Origin: Peptococcaceae bacterium BRH_c8a
GTDB taxonomy: Bacteria; Bacillota; Desulfotomaculia; Desulfotomaculales; Desulfallaceae
Length of the DNA: 32,144 bases
NCBI GenBank assembly: GCA_000961575.1
Contig: LADP01000047.1
Coordinates: 1-32,144, forward strand
Direction of reading: 5' to 3'
The translations under genes and the position numbers were made by a program. Each line of letters starts with the position of its first letter. Position 1 is the stretch's first letter. A model generated the notes under the pieces. The model was not told where the DNA came from. It was given only the letters and a program-made list of their open reading frames with translations, and did not search any database. Positions 1 to 7,934 of this stretch are shown piece by piece.

Positions 1-496
1 GGTAAATGATTGGATAGATGCGTTCTAAGGGCCGCGATTGCCATTCTGTTACTACGGGTAGGATTTTATCCGTTACTTTGCTAACCATAGTTGGGGATAC
101 GTCGATACCGTAGATGTCCCGCATATGGCTTTCAATATCACGGGTAGACATGCCTTTGGCGTACATGGCGATAATCTGATCTTCTAGGTCATTAGAGGTT
201 GTCTCGTACTTCTTGATGACCCTTGGTTCGAAGTCCCCGTTACGATCCCGGGGGATTTCAATATCCGTTTTACCAAGCTTTGTTTGGATGGTTTTCTTGC
301 TGTAACCGTTACGGCTGTTGCCTGTGTTATTGCCTTCCAGACTGTGCTTATTGTAGCCTAAGTGGTCTTCCATTTCAGCTTCGAATATTTGCTGCAGGGT
401 ATCCTTGAAGAGGTTCTTGAGCAAGTTGTGTACGTCTTCTACGGTATCGCATTCCCCAGCCAGTTCCTTGATAGTCTTGTTCGCATAATCTTGCAT
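1..496 (-). CDS. IS256-family (Mutator) transposase, N-terminal part, cut by window edge
   Basis: The reverse strand translates from an ATG at 496 without stops to the left edge (165 residues). It shows the typical start of IS256-family DDE transposases: a KELAGE-like N-terminus, the EAEMEDHLGY segment near residue 50, then NSRNGYSKKTI and the IPRDRNGDFEP segment that precedes the first catalytic Asp. Later MYAKGMSTRDIE and the SPTMVSKVTDKI helix are intact. The enzyme would cut and join the ends of its own element. An SD-like GGAGCT lies 8-9 bases before the ATG. The catalytic core and C-terminus are outside the window, so whether it is intact cannot be judged. Confidence 0.93.
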   Translation of the reverse strand, partial: MQDYANKTIKELAGECDTVEDVHNLLKNLFKDTLQQIFEAEMEDHLGYNKHSLEGNNTGNSRNGYSKKTIQTKLGKTDIEIPRDRNGDFEPRVIKKYETTSNDLEDQIIAMYAKGMSTRDIESHMRDIYGIDVSPTMVSKVTDKILPVVTEWQSRPLERIYPIIY

Positions 497-685
497 AAAT
501 GGTCAGCTCCTTTTACTGTAAGTTATAACCATTTACACAAAATTATCTACGTTCTCATCTTGAGAGATATAATGGACCTACTGCTAATGATAAAACCAGA
601 ACCGGTCGAACATTACCCATTACCCCTAAGACAGATATAGGCTAAAACTAGGGGTACTCCCCTACTCTAACGACTACCACTGAGG
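497..685. other. Right end of the IS256-type element and flanking non-coding DNA
   Basis: No gene is visible. Read towards the transposase, ATAATTTTGTGTAAATGG (about 531-548) resembles terminal inverted repeats of IS256-family elements, so the element probably ends near 550. The left end is outside the window, so the repeat cannot be paired and no target duplication can be checked. The remaining bases show only scattered short stems. Confidence 0.4.
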
Positions 686-718
686 CATAAAAAATAGACT
701 GGGCATAGTTACCCAGCC
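686..718 (-). terminator. Rho-independent terminator downstream of the SLH protein gene
   Basis: On the minus strand GGCTGGG (718-712) pairs with CCCAGTC (703-697), with one G-T pair and an 8-base loop. A T-rich tract follows (A-run at 689-694 on the plus strand). It lies about 165 bases past the stop of the 1,310-residue surface protein gene and points the right way to end that transcript. Confidence 0.6.
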
Positions 719-881
719 TACTTAATTTATTTCTCAGCCCAACTTTCCCCAACCGACATCGGCTTTGAAGGAAGGTACCGACCAGCAGAGCAGTATACTC
801 ATTGGCTTAGTCTCGATTACCAGGAAACAGGGTTACTACAAAAGTTGGCTTGCCCGCTATTTGTAACTGCATCAACCATTT
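719..881. other. 3' untranslated region of the SLH gene
   Basis: No open frame of note and no clear repeat is seen between the surface protein stop codon and the downstream hairpin. It is probably untranslated trailer. Confidence 0.4.
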
Positions 882-3800
882 TTAGACATCTTCTATAATA
901 ACTATTTGAATTGAGCAATTTACTTCATGTCCGGCCTTTTGAGTCAAAATAATATCCGTCCCGGAAGTGGATACATCCAGTACATCGGATATATCGGTAT
1001 CTGCTGCCAAAGCAGCCCTTATTCTTTCCGCCACCATAACGGCTGAATCATGGGCAACTACAGTCACCGGTACAACCTTATCGAGCTCGTACTGGGTGAC
1101 TTTGACTTGTATAGTCTCAGACACAGTTGATCCCGTCAAAACCGGCGTGGTGCTGATAGCTGCTACCGGTGCATAACCTGGTTGGCTCTCGCCGCCAACA
1201 ACGTTAAATATTACACCAGTGTTATCCGGGTCACGAAACTGAATAGTAACCGGCTTATCCTCTTCTTTTGTTTTATTGGTTACCATGATGTACCCGGGAC
1301 TGTAATTATTTATTGCTTCGTAAGCAGAATTAAATTCTGCATTATCATTAAGAGCCTGTGCTAATCTATCCGCTGCAAGAATAGTTCCTTCGGGCATAGC
1401 AACCGGTGCTGTGACGGTGATATTAATATCCCCATCATTAAACAACAGCTCCAACGTTCCATTATTCATGTACGCATTACTACTGTTTGAATAGCCTATA
1501 GCGTTTATTTCATATTGCCCCGGGTACCCTGGTCTGGTCATGACACTTGCCCCCAGTGTAACATGGGTAAGTTCCGCCAGTGGTATATTATCCGTTTGCC
1601 ATTGGAAATACGGATAAGAAGCCGGGTCGGTATCCGTCGTCCAGACAGTTCCGAATTCCCAACCGGTAAAAGTTTCTTGGTCGATCATCTCCGCGGTTGT
1701 TTTTGGTACTCCTTTGCCGGTATCCGATTGGCCGGTGGTCTCGGTATCGTAGCAGCTGTTGGAAACTGTGTAGTCGCCAGTCAGATACCCAATCAGGCCG
1801 CCAACGTCACTGCTTCCCGAAACAGAACCCAATGCATAGCTATTGGTAATAACCTGTCTGTTATCCCCTGCCAGACCGCCGACACGGCTATTGCCTGTTA
1901 CATCTCCCGTGGCATAGCAGTTGTCAATTGTACCTAGATAGTTGTATCCCACCAGGCCACCTACACTTAAGTAGGTGCTTACAACATCCCCGGTGGCATA
2001 ACTTTCACTAATTAAACCATTATTATAACCTACCAAACCGCCGATAAATTCGTTATATCCTCCGATGCCCGTTACACCACTTGTTGAGTAGCACCTGTTA
2101 ACTTCACCATCACTATGGCCAACTAAACCGCCGATACGTTTCGTACCTGTAACTGTTCCGCCAGAATGGCTATTTTCAATTGTTGTCAATGATATGTCAC
2201 CCACCAGCCCGCCAACATAGGACGGACCACTGACATTTCCTGAAGCAAAGCAATTCTGTATTAGGGTATCTGCCGCAGCTTCACCGACCAACCCGCCGAC
2301 GTCGCCGTAGCTTCCCGTGACGCTGCCTGTTGCGTAACATTCATTGATGTTGGTTGTACTGGCATCACCAACAAGACCGCCAACCCGGTCACTCCCGACA
2401 ACTGCGCCCGTTGAATAAGAACTCTCTATATCTCCATAGGAATCATTACCAATCAGGCCGCCTACCACTTCATCACCAGTGACGTCGACACTGCTATAGC
2501 AGTTTAGAACACTTCCGGATTCAGCTAAATATATATCCCCGCTATATGAGCCATTTTCACCAATCAGACCTCCGACATAGGAATAGGTGCTCTCGACTTC
2601 TCCGGTGGCATAACTGTCTTGTACTACGCCATAGTTAATTCCTATTAAGCCGCCGACATTCCTATATCCGGCAAGATCCACGTTGATTGACGAACAATCT
2701 GACACTGTGCCGTAATTCACGCCCACAAGGCTGCCGATCTCATGTTTCCCGCTTAGAACGGCATCTTCCAAAATAATATCCCGAAGTGCCGCGTCCTTGG
2801 AAGTGTGTCCAAACAGACCGGTGTACCAGCCATTATCCGGATCAGAAAAGGTCATGCCGGTAATCTTAAAACGGTCACCGTCGTATGTTCCTGTGAATTT
2901 GGTACTGTTATTCCCAACGGGTACCCAACCTTTTCCTTCGTTATACCCGTCTCCACCAACACTTAGATAATCGGTCAAATCGATGTCTGCGATCTGAATA
3001 AAATGCTTGTCCAGATATTCATGAACCTTGTCCAACTGCTCCGCCGTGGCCACTTGATAGGGGTTTTCCACCGTACCGTCACCGCCGGCAAATGGACCTG
3101 GTTCCACCACTGTAACTAAAGCGCTGCCTTTCACTTCCGAACCGTCATTGGCAGTGGCCTTGACTGTAACCGTACCCGCACCCGTCCCGGTCAATAAGCC
3201 GTTGGTATCAATGGCCGCTGCTCCGGTACCGGCTTCAACACTCCAGCTTACACTTGGATCAGTGGCATTGGCAGGTTCAACCGCCGCTGTCATTTGGAGG
3301 TTCTGTCCAACAACAACGGTTGTCGCCTCTCCTTCGCCCGATACGGTTATTGCCGTGACCGGCACTGCTTCAGATATTACCGTGTACGAAAAAGTTGCTG
3401 TACTGCTGGCATTCCAACCGCTTTTTAATGCCTTTGCCTTAATGGTCACGGCTTCGGTTATGGTTATTGGGGAGGAATACTGGGTACTCGTTGTGGTTGG
3501 TTCACTACCGTCGGTTGTATAGCGTATGGTAGCCCCGGTTGTGTTTGTGCTCAAAACGACTTCGGTGCCGGCCTGTACCGCACCGGATGCGGGGCTGGCC
3601 GTGGGTGTGGCCGCGGTACCGGTACTGATGCCACCGCCACCACCTCCGGAAGATGTTACCAGGGCGTAAGTAGTCCTGATTGTGCCGATGGACTGGCTGC
3701 CTGCCGTCTCGGCTTCGATATTGTCGAGCAATATTTCAAGCCCGGATGTCGGCTTGTTGTTTTTGTAACCGCGTACCTTGTATTTTTTTCCTGCCGGTAC

Positions 3801-4814
3801 GTATACTTTAAAATCTCCGGAACCATCCGTGGAGGTTAAAAAGGTAGGGTTGGTGGTAAAGAACAGTTTGGCGTTCTTTACGGCACTGCCGTTTTTGTCC
3901 ACCAGCCGCCCGCTGATGAGAGTGCCTTCAGCCAGCGCAAGATCCTGAACCACACCATCCCCGGTAAAGGATACGTTTGCGGCATAGGCCACGAATTTGT
4001 CTTTGGCGGCGGTGATGTCGTAAGTTCCGGCGTCCACCTGAAAAGCGTATTTTCCGTCCCTGCCGGATGTTGTTTCATTAATCGGTTCAATGCCGTTTTC
4101 GGCAAAGAGCAGCACAACAGCGCCCTCCATTACCTTGCCATCCATTGTAATGCTGCCCATAATACCCTCAGATATAACTGGGGGGGTGCGTGTGGTATTT
4201 GACGCCCGATCCAGGGTTACCACTGCCTCTGCCCTGGTGATGGGGTTGGTACCTTTGAAGGTGCCGTCAGTGTAACCGCTCATGATACCGGCAGTCGACA
4301 CAGCGTTAACCGCATCCCGAGCCCAGGGAGCGATGGATTCGGCGTCGGCGTAGTTTTTATCTGCTGCACCGGCGCCAAGCTCAAGCAGTCTGGTTACTAT
4401 TGAGGCCACTTCATGCCTGGTGATAGGGTTTAAGGGCCTGAAGGTGCCGTCGGTGTAACCGGCACAATAACCCTCAGCACTGGCCATCGCCACTTCGGCG
4501 TAAAACCAGTCAGAGTCTTTGACATCCTTGAAGTCCACCCGGACTGTTTTGTCTTTTTTCCCGAAGGCTCGGTTGGTCAGAGCCACAAATTCCGCCCGGG
4601 TTATCTGGTTGTTGGGCCTAAAAGTGCCATCGGTATAGCCCCCGGCGAGTCCCCTGTCCACCCAGTCGTTAATTTGCCATTCCGCCCAGTTGCCCTTGAT
4701 GTCCGAAAACTGAGCATAAGCCGGTTGGACGGGCATTGCGCCAAATACTATGGAGCAGAGGAAGATAAGCGTCAAGGCCAGTGAAAACTTTTTTGATTTT
4801 AGTCTGTGCTGCAC
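882..4814 (-). CDS. S-layer-homology surface protein with GLUG repeats
   Basis: The start is GTG at 4814 behind AAAGGGTGA. Residues 1-34 form a Sec signal peptide ending AYA. Three SLH domains follow (about 36-85, 95-145 and 155-204), each with a GYTDGTF motif, which bind pyruvylated secondary cell-wall polymer. Next come two carboxypeptidase-regulatory-like beta-sandwiches (218-295 and 296-378), a glycine linker (389-395), a chitobiase C-terminal-like domain (403-478) and a bacterial Ig-like (BIG2) domain (485-570). About 12 GLUG repeats occupy roughly residues 690-1015. The last 230 residues are unassigned beta-rich sequence. The protein should sit on the cell wall and expose a long repeat stalk, probably for adhesion or matrix contact; the ligand is unknown. 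The receiver-like gene upstream may share its transcript. Confidence 0.92.
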   Translation of the reverse strand: MQHRLKSKKFSLALTLIFLCSIVFGAMPVQPAYAQFSDIKGNWAEWQINDWVDRGLAGGYTDGTFRPNNQITRAEFVALTNRAFGKKDKTVRVDFKDVKDSDWFYAEVAMASAEGYCAGYTDGTFRPLNPITRHEVASIVTRLLELGAGAADKNYADAESIAPWARDAVNAVSTAGIMSGYTDGTFKGTNPITRAEAVVTLDRASNTTRTPPVISEGIMGSITMDGKVMEGAVVLLFAENGIEPINETTSGRDGKYAFQVDAGTYDITAAKDKFVAYAANVSFTGDGVVQDLALAEGTLISGRLVDKNGSAVKNAKLFFTTNPTFLTSTDGSGDFKVYVPAGKKYKVRGYKNNKPTSGLEILLDNIEAETAGSQSIGTIRTTYALVTSSGGGGGGISTGTAATPTASPASGAVQAGTEVVLSTNTTGATIRYTTDGSEPTTTSTQYSSPITITEAVTIKAKALKSGWNASSTATFSYTVISEAVPVTAITVSGEGEATTVVVGQNLQMTAAVEPANATDPSVSWSVEAGTGAAAIDTNGLLTGTGAGTVTVKATANDGSEVKGSALVTVVEPGPFAGGDGTVENPYQVATAEQLDKVHEYLDKHFIQIADIDLTDYLSVGGDGYNEGKGWVPVGNNSTKFTGTYDGDRFKITGMTFSDPDNGWYTGLFGHTSKDAALRDIILEDAVLSGKHEIGSLVGVNYGTVSDCSSINVDLAGYRNVGGLIGINYGVVQDSYATGEVESTYSYVGGLIGENGSYSGDIYLAESGSVLNCYSSVDVTGDEVVGGLIGNDSYGDIESSYSTGAVVGSDRVGGLVGDASTTNINECYATGSVTGSYGDVGGLVGEAAADTLIQNCFASGNVSGPSYVGGLVGDISLTTIENSHSGGTVTGTKRIGGLVGHSDGEVNRCYSTSGVTGIGGYNEFIGGLVGYNNGLISESYATGDVVSTYLSVGGLVGYNYLGTIDNCYATGDVTGNSRVGGLAGDNRQVITNSYALGSVSGSSDVGGLIGYLTGDYTVSNSCYDTETTGQSDTGKGVPKTTAEMIDQETFTGWEFGTVWTTDTDPASYPYFQWQTDNIPLAELTHVTLGASVMTRPGYPGQYEINAIGYSNSSNAYMNNGTLELLFNDGDINITVTAPVAMPEGTILAADRLAQALNDNAEFNSAYEAINNYSPGYIMVTNKTKEEDKPVTIQFRDPDNTGVIFNVVGGESQPGYAPVAAISTTPVLTGSTVSETIQVKVTQYELDKVVPVTVVAHDSAVMVAERIRAALAADTDISDVLDVSTSGTDIILTQKAGHEVNCSIQIVIIEDV
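1745..2760 (-). repeat. Array of about 12 GLUG repeats
   Basis: Within the SLH protein, VGGLIG or VGGLVG recurs about every 25-30 residues. Each copy is followed by a Cys/Ser-Tyr-Ala/Ser-Thr-Gly pattern such as CYATG or SYATG. This is the GLUG motif of bacterial surface proteins and adhesins. Copies differ in sequence, so the array is old rather than freshly duplicated. Confidence 0.85.
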
Positions 4815-4916
4815 AATAAATCACCCTTTCTTTAATTGTTAAATTAATCTGCTGCTTGTCCTAATATAGTCTGCAGCCTAAAGATTGAAGCCCGGTATTG
4901 CGAATCACTACACCCA

Positions 4917-5324
4917 TCATTCGGATAAATCGCCCCACCTCCAGAGATCACGTCTTCTAATATTTGCAACCACTTCGTCCAGAGCCTGTTGCGTTACTGG
5001 CAGCACCAAATAACCACTGGCCTGTTCCTCAAAGGCTATGACTGCATAGCTTTTTACACTGGATATAAAAACAATCCTCGTGACCGGAGATATCCCCTTG
5101 GTTTCCATGGCTAGAGACAACCCCTGAAGACCCGGGCTGTCCACTCGGATAAATACTATATGTATGTTTCCTTTTTCCAGTTCGCCCAGGTATTCTGACC
5201 ACTGGTGAAAGCAGGTCACCGAATTGATTAACCCGTTTTCCTTTAGCAAGCGGGAAATGTGATTCAGACAACCGTTATCGGTATCAATAACCACAGTGTT
5301 ATACAAAATGTCATCCCTTTTCAT
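4917..5324 (-). CDS. Receiver-like protein lacking the phosphoacceptor (pseudo-receiver)
   Basis: The 135-residue protein follows the fold pattern of a LytTR-type receiver. It has VVIDTDN in place of the acidic pair, then IVFIRVDSPGLQGL where IVFLDIxMPGxxGL is expected, VFISSVKSYAVIAFE with the conserved Ser, and GYLVLP in place of DYLLKP. The phosphorylatable Asp is therefore Arg and the conserved Lys is Leu. No output domain follows. It cannot be phosphorylated in the usual way and may act through protein contacts, or be decaying. The stop lies 102 bases before the SLH gene on the same strand. A second possible start is the TTG seven codons on, behind AAAAGGGATG. Confidence 0.7.
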   Translation of the reverse strand: MKRDDILYNTVVIDTDNGCLNHISRLLKENGLINSVTCFHQWSEYLGELEKGNIHIVFIRVDSPGLQGLSLAMETKGISPVTRIVFISSVKSYAVIAFEEQASGYLVLPVTQQALDEVVANIRRRDLWRWGDLSE

Positions 5325-5386
5325 CCTGATGCTGTTATTGTAAAGTAAGCCACTAAACCACGACTAAACAAGCTTATTCAGTTAGT

Positions 5387-5425
5387 AAAAAAAAACAACG
5401 CAAAACACGTTGGTGTTCTACGTTG
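5387..5425 (-). terminator. Strong rho-independent terminator after the TetR gene
   Basis: On the minus strand a 13-bp stem (CAACGTAGAACAC with GTGTTTTGCGTTG, two G-T pairs) has a CAAC loop and is followed by nine T. It lies about 147 bases past the TetR stop and separates that gene from the receiver-SLH pair. Confidence 0.85.
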
Positions 5426-5571
5426 CCATAATTGATTGTTGGGCGACATATCATATGAAATTCCTGTATTAACAAACCCTTGAAGTACCAAAAACATCGC
5501 CACCGTGGAAACGTAGTAACGACGGGGCCAAGTGAGGATGGTGGACATGGTGAGGGTACTTGTTTAATTCT
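5426..5571. other. Non-coding stretch between the TetR stop and its terminator
   Basis: No gene is seen. It is probably the 3' untranslated region of the TetR transcript. Confidence 0.3.
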
Positions 5572-6180
5572 TTAGCTGTTTTTAATGCCTGCCAGTAAAA
5601 GGTCAAAGTGCTGTAAAACCTCTTTTTTTAAATCAAAATCGGGGTAACGTGCACACCATTCAAAGGTCATTCCCCTTATGCTCATGACGCAATGGTTTGA
5701 AACGGAATCTATAGTAAGTGTTTCCCTAAACTCCCCCTGCCGGACTCCCTGCATAATAATCTGGCTGTATATTTGATTAAGTTTGCGGTTATAGTTAAGC
5801 AACCCCTGCGTACCGTCAGCTTTTTTAAGCGCAGCCTCATAAAGAGTTCTCATCACATCAAATTCGAGATCGTTTACCAGCACGTCTACAATTTTTTCTG
5901 TTACCAGCAGCAGCATCTTTGATGGCTTAATATCAGGGGGAATAGAATTAAAGAACTCCTCATAACCATCATCTATTGTGCTGACATAGTCCGCAACCAA
6001 TGAAAACTTGGATTTAAAATGAACATAGAATGTCCCTACGGATACTCCGGCCGCCTTTACGATGTCATCTACAGTGAAATTATCAAGACCGCGCTTTCTC
6101 ATTAACTCCATAGTACATTCATAAATTCTCCTTTTTGTCTCAGCCGCCTTCAGTTTTCTTGAATTTGACCTAACCTTCAT
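5572..6180 (-). CDS. TetR/AcrR-family transcriptional regulator
   Basis: The 202-residue protein has an N-terminal TetR HTH. It begins KRRIYECTMELMRKRG, continues with NFTVDDIVKAAGVSVGTFY and ends VHFKSK. The C-terminal half is helical and would bind a small ligand that I cannot name. I chose the ATG at 6180 because AAGGGG lies 8 bases before it; an in-frame upstream ATG 13 codons earlier has no ribosome site. It has its own sigma-A-type promoter and repeated boxes between promoter and gene, the usual layout for self-repression. The divergent gene at 6570 is a possible second target. Confidence 0.9.
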   Translation of the reverse strand: MKVRSNSRKLKAAETKRRIYECTMELMRKRGLDNFTVDDIVKAAGVSVGTFYVHFKSKFSLVADYVSTIDDGYEEFFNSIPPDIKPSKMLLLVTEKIVDVLVNDLEFDVMRTLYEAALKKADGTQGLLNYNRKLNQIYSQIIMQGVRQGEFRETLTIDSVSNHCVMSIRGMTFEWCARYPDFDLKKEVLQHFDLLLAGIKNS

Positions 6181-6234
6181 AAATTTTCCCCTTATCTTGA
6201 CATGATTATGGAAAAACAATATAATTTACCTTAG

Positions 6235-6267
6235 TCACTGAATCCATTCACTGAGTAACCTCACTGA
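6235..6267 (-). promoter_or_regulatory. Candidate TetR operator: three TCACTGA repeats with 13-bp period
   Basis: TCACTGA occurs at 6235, 6248 and 6261, exactly 13 bases apart. The spacer sequence also creates the palindrome TGAATCCATTCA (6239-6250). The block lies just downstream of the predicted transcription start of the TetR gene. A repressor bound here would block its own transcription. Assignment to this TetR protein is inferred from position. Confidence 0.5.
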
Positions 6268-6282
6268 ATAAACCCAACACAA

Positions 6283-6311
6283 ATTATAACATTGACCTGT
6301 ATCTATTACAA
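6283..6311 (-). promoter_or_regulatory. Sigma-A-type promoter of the TetR gene
   Basis: On the minus strand TTGTAA (6311-6306), a 17-base spacer and TATAAT (6288-6283) form a near-consensus promoter. It points at the TetR gene with about 100 bases of leader. Confidence 0.75.
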
Positions 6312-6422
6312 GCGTTTAACTCTCTTGATTGACTATCTCATTAATTAGCTCTATTAATGAACGTTTGTTGGTAAATATAAATAATCAACTTGCTACATCC
6401 AAACATAAGTCTCTTGTATAAG

Positions 6423-6523
6423 TATAATTTGGAGAGCGATGACCCCCTGGTTTGAAATGGACGCTTATAAGCCAGGGGCGAGCCAGTAGCGTAACCGGCC
6501 ACTTTTTTAAGTGGTCTTTTTTT
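6423..6523 (+). promoter_or_regulatory. Structured leader ending in an intrinsic terminator (possible riboswitch or attenuator)
   Basis: A TATAAT element (6423-6428) is followed by a foldable region. CCCCTGG (6444-6450) pairs with CCAGGGG (6472-6478), and the palindrome GCTTATAAGC (6463-6472) lies inside. Then GGCCACTT (6497-6504) pairs with AAGTGGTC (6509-6516), followed by seven T. The terminator ends 46 bases before the start codon at 6570. A compact fold, an intrinsic terminator and then a gene is the usual architecture of transcriptional riboswitches. I could not match it to a class I know. Confidence 0.45.
6497..6523 (+). terminator. Intrinsic terminator inside the leader
   Basis: An 8-bp stem with one G-T pair, a TTTT loop and a run of seven T forms a textbook terminator on the plus strand directly before the next gene. 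Confidence 0.8.
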
Positions 6524-6569
6524 ATACTTAGTTTGTTAATTATTGTTTATATTAAAAGGGGGAGAAATA

Positions 6570-7934
6570 ATGGTAAAGAAAAAAAGCTTCAAAAGATCTT
6601 TAAGCATCACCCTATCGTTACTCTTGCTGTTTGGGCTTGGATTGACCGTCCTGTGGACTGAAAGAGCAGATGCTGAGGATAGATACGGTAAGGTCGTTGA
6701 AACATTTTATCCGGGCCAGCACACTTGGGCGGTCCCACCTGGCGTTACTGAGGTCTTTGTCGAAGCCTGGGGCGGTGGTGGAGCAGGTGGAGGAGTTGAT
6801 GCTACAAGAAGCAGTTTATTTATACAGGTAGGCGGAGGCGGTGGAGGCGGTGCATACGCAAGCTCAACCCTCCTTGTAGAACCTGGTGAAACGTTAACCA
6901 TTAAGGTAGCGGATGAGACACCTGCACATACCAATGGTATTGATGGTGAACATTCCTTCGTGGGACCGGACACAAACCCCGAGAATGCATTTGTTCTCGC
7001 TGCAGGTGGTTCCGGTGGACAGAATATCACCCATGTTGGTGACACTTTCGCAGCGGGTGGTGCAGGTGGGTCTAAAGCAGAGTCTATTGGCGATATTGTA
7101 ATTGCCGGGGAAGCTGGGGATGATGGCAATTCGATCGATCATAATAATTTTGAAGTTTATTCGGGAGCAGGCGGTGATGCAGGCGGAGACGGCGGAGCAG
7201 GTGGCGCGGGGATTGGTGGGGTTCGTCCGCTTACTAACCCGGGAGAGGCACCCGGTGGAGGCGGCAGTGGAGGATTTTTTGGCCCAAGGCAACATCGTAG
7301 TGAACGGGGTGACCAAGGCGCAAGAGGCGAAGTAGAATTTACGTACGCTCGGCCAGAGGGGTATATCATTAACCTAATGGTGACGGATGAAAATGAGGAA
7401 CCAATTGATGGAGCAAATGTGGATGTCGGGGACATTAGGAGAATCACCAACTCTTACGGTGAGGCTTTGTTCGTAGGTTTAGCGCCTGGCACGTACGATT
7501 ACACCGTGAACAAGGCTGGATATGAGTCCGCCGAGGCTCAGATAACCATTGTCGATGACGACGTCAACCTAATGATTGCCATGAAAGAATCTACCTTCGA
7601 TATAACCTTTACTGTCTTCGAAGCTAATGAGCATTTGCTCCAAGGCGCTGAGGTTTACTTAGGGGGTAGGAACACGCAGGTAACCGAAGAAGCAGGTATA
7701 GTTACATTCCCAAGTGTTGCACCTGGCAATTACTATTACAGCGTGAGCAAGGCTTGCTATGAGACCATCGAGGACTGGGTTAATATTGTTGATAATGACA
7801 TCAACCTACAGATTACACTGGAAGTGGAAGAGGAACCAAACGCTATCATCTATGTATTATCTAACGCAGCTGGAGCAAATGATGGTGATTCATGGGAAAA
7901 TGCCTTTACATACCTCCAATACGCTTGGGAATAG
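6570..7934 (+). CDS. Glycine-rich secreted surface protein, N-terminal part (frame-disrupted gene)
   Basis: The start is ATG at 6570, behind AGGGGGAG. Residues 1-35 form a signal peptide (KKKSFKRS, then a leucine-rich core). About residues 50-250 form a glycine-rich domain with many GGGG and GGAGG blocks. Two PEGA/CNA-B-like sandwiches follow (about 262-340 and 345-425), each with an APGTYDYTV- or APGNYYYSV-type core. The frame then enters a start-of-beta-helix segment (IIYVLSNAAGANDGDSWENA) and stops at 7932-7934. The same domain continues in the -1 frame from about 7915, so the gene has lost one base near 7918. If not a sequencing error, this product ends inside its third domain. It is exported; its role is unknown. 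Confidence 0.75.
   Translation: MVKKKSFKRSLSITLSLLLLFGLGLTVLWTERADAEDRYGKVVETFYPGQHTWAVPPGVTEVFVEAWGGGGAGGGVDATRSSLFIQVGGGGGGGAYASSTLLVEPGETLTIKVADETPAHTNGIDGEHSFVGPDTNPENAFVLAAGGSGGQNITHVGDTFAAGGAGGSKAESIGDIVIAGEAGDDGNSIDHNNFEVYSGAGGDAGGDGGAGGAGIGGVRPLTNPGEAPGGGGSGGFFGPRQHRSERGDQGARGEVEFTYARPEGYIINLMVTDENEEPIDGANVDVGDIRRITNSYGEALFVGLAPGTYDYTVNKAGYESAEAQITIVDDDVNLMIAMKESTFDITFTVFEANEHLLQGAEVYLGGRNTQVTEEAGIVTFPSVAPGNYYYSVSKACYETIEDWVNIVDNDINLQITLEVEEEPNAIIYVLSNAAGANDGDSWENAFTYLQYAWE

Noticed and set aside
6441-6490. c-di-GMP-I (GEMM) riboswitch
   Set aside because: Only GGACGC and AAGCC fit; the conserved GCAAACC half and the second conserved stem loop are absent.
6707-7450. Long open frames rich in Pro/Ala on the minus strand opposite the glycine-rich gene
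   Set aside because: They are the complement of GGN codons, have no ribosome sites and contradict the clear secreted protein on the plus strand.
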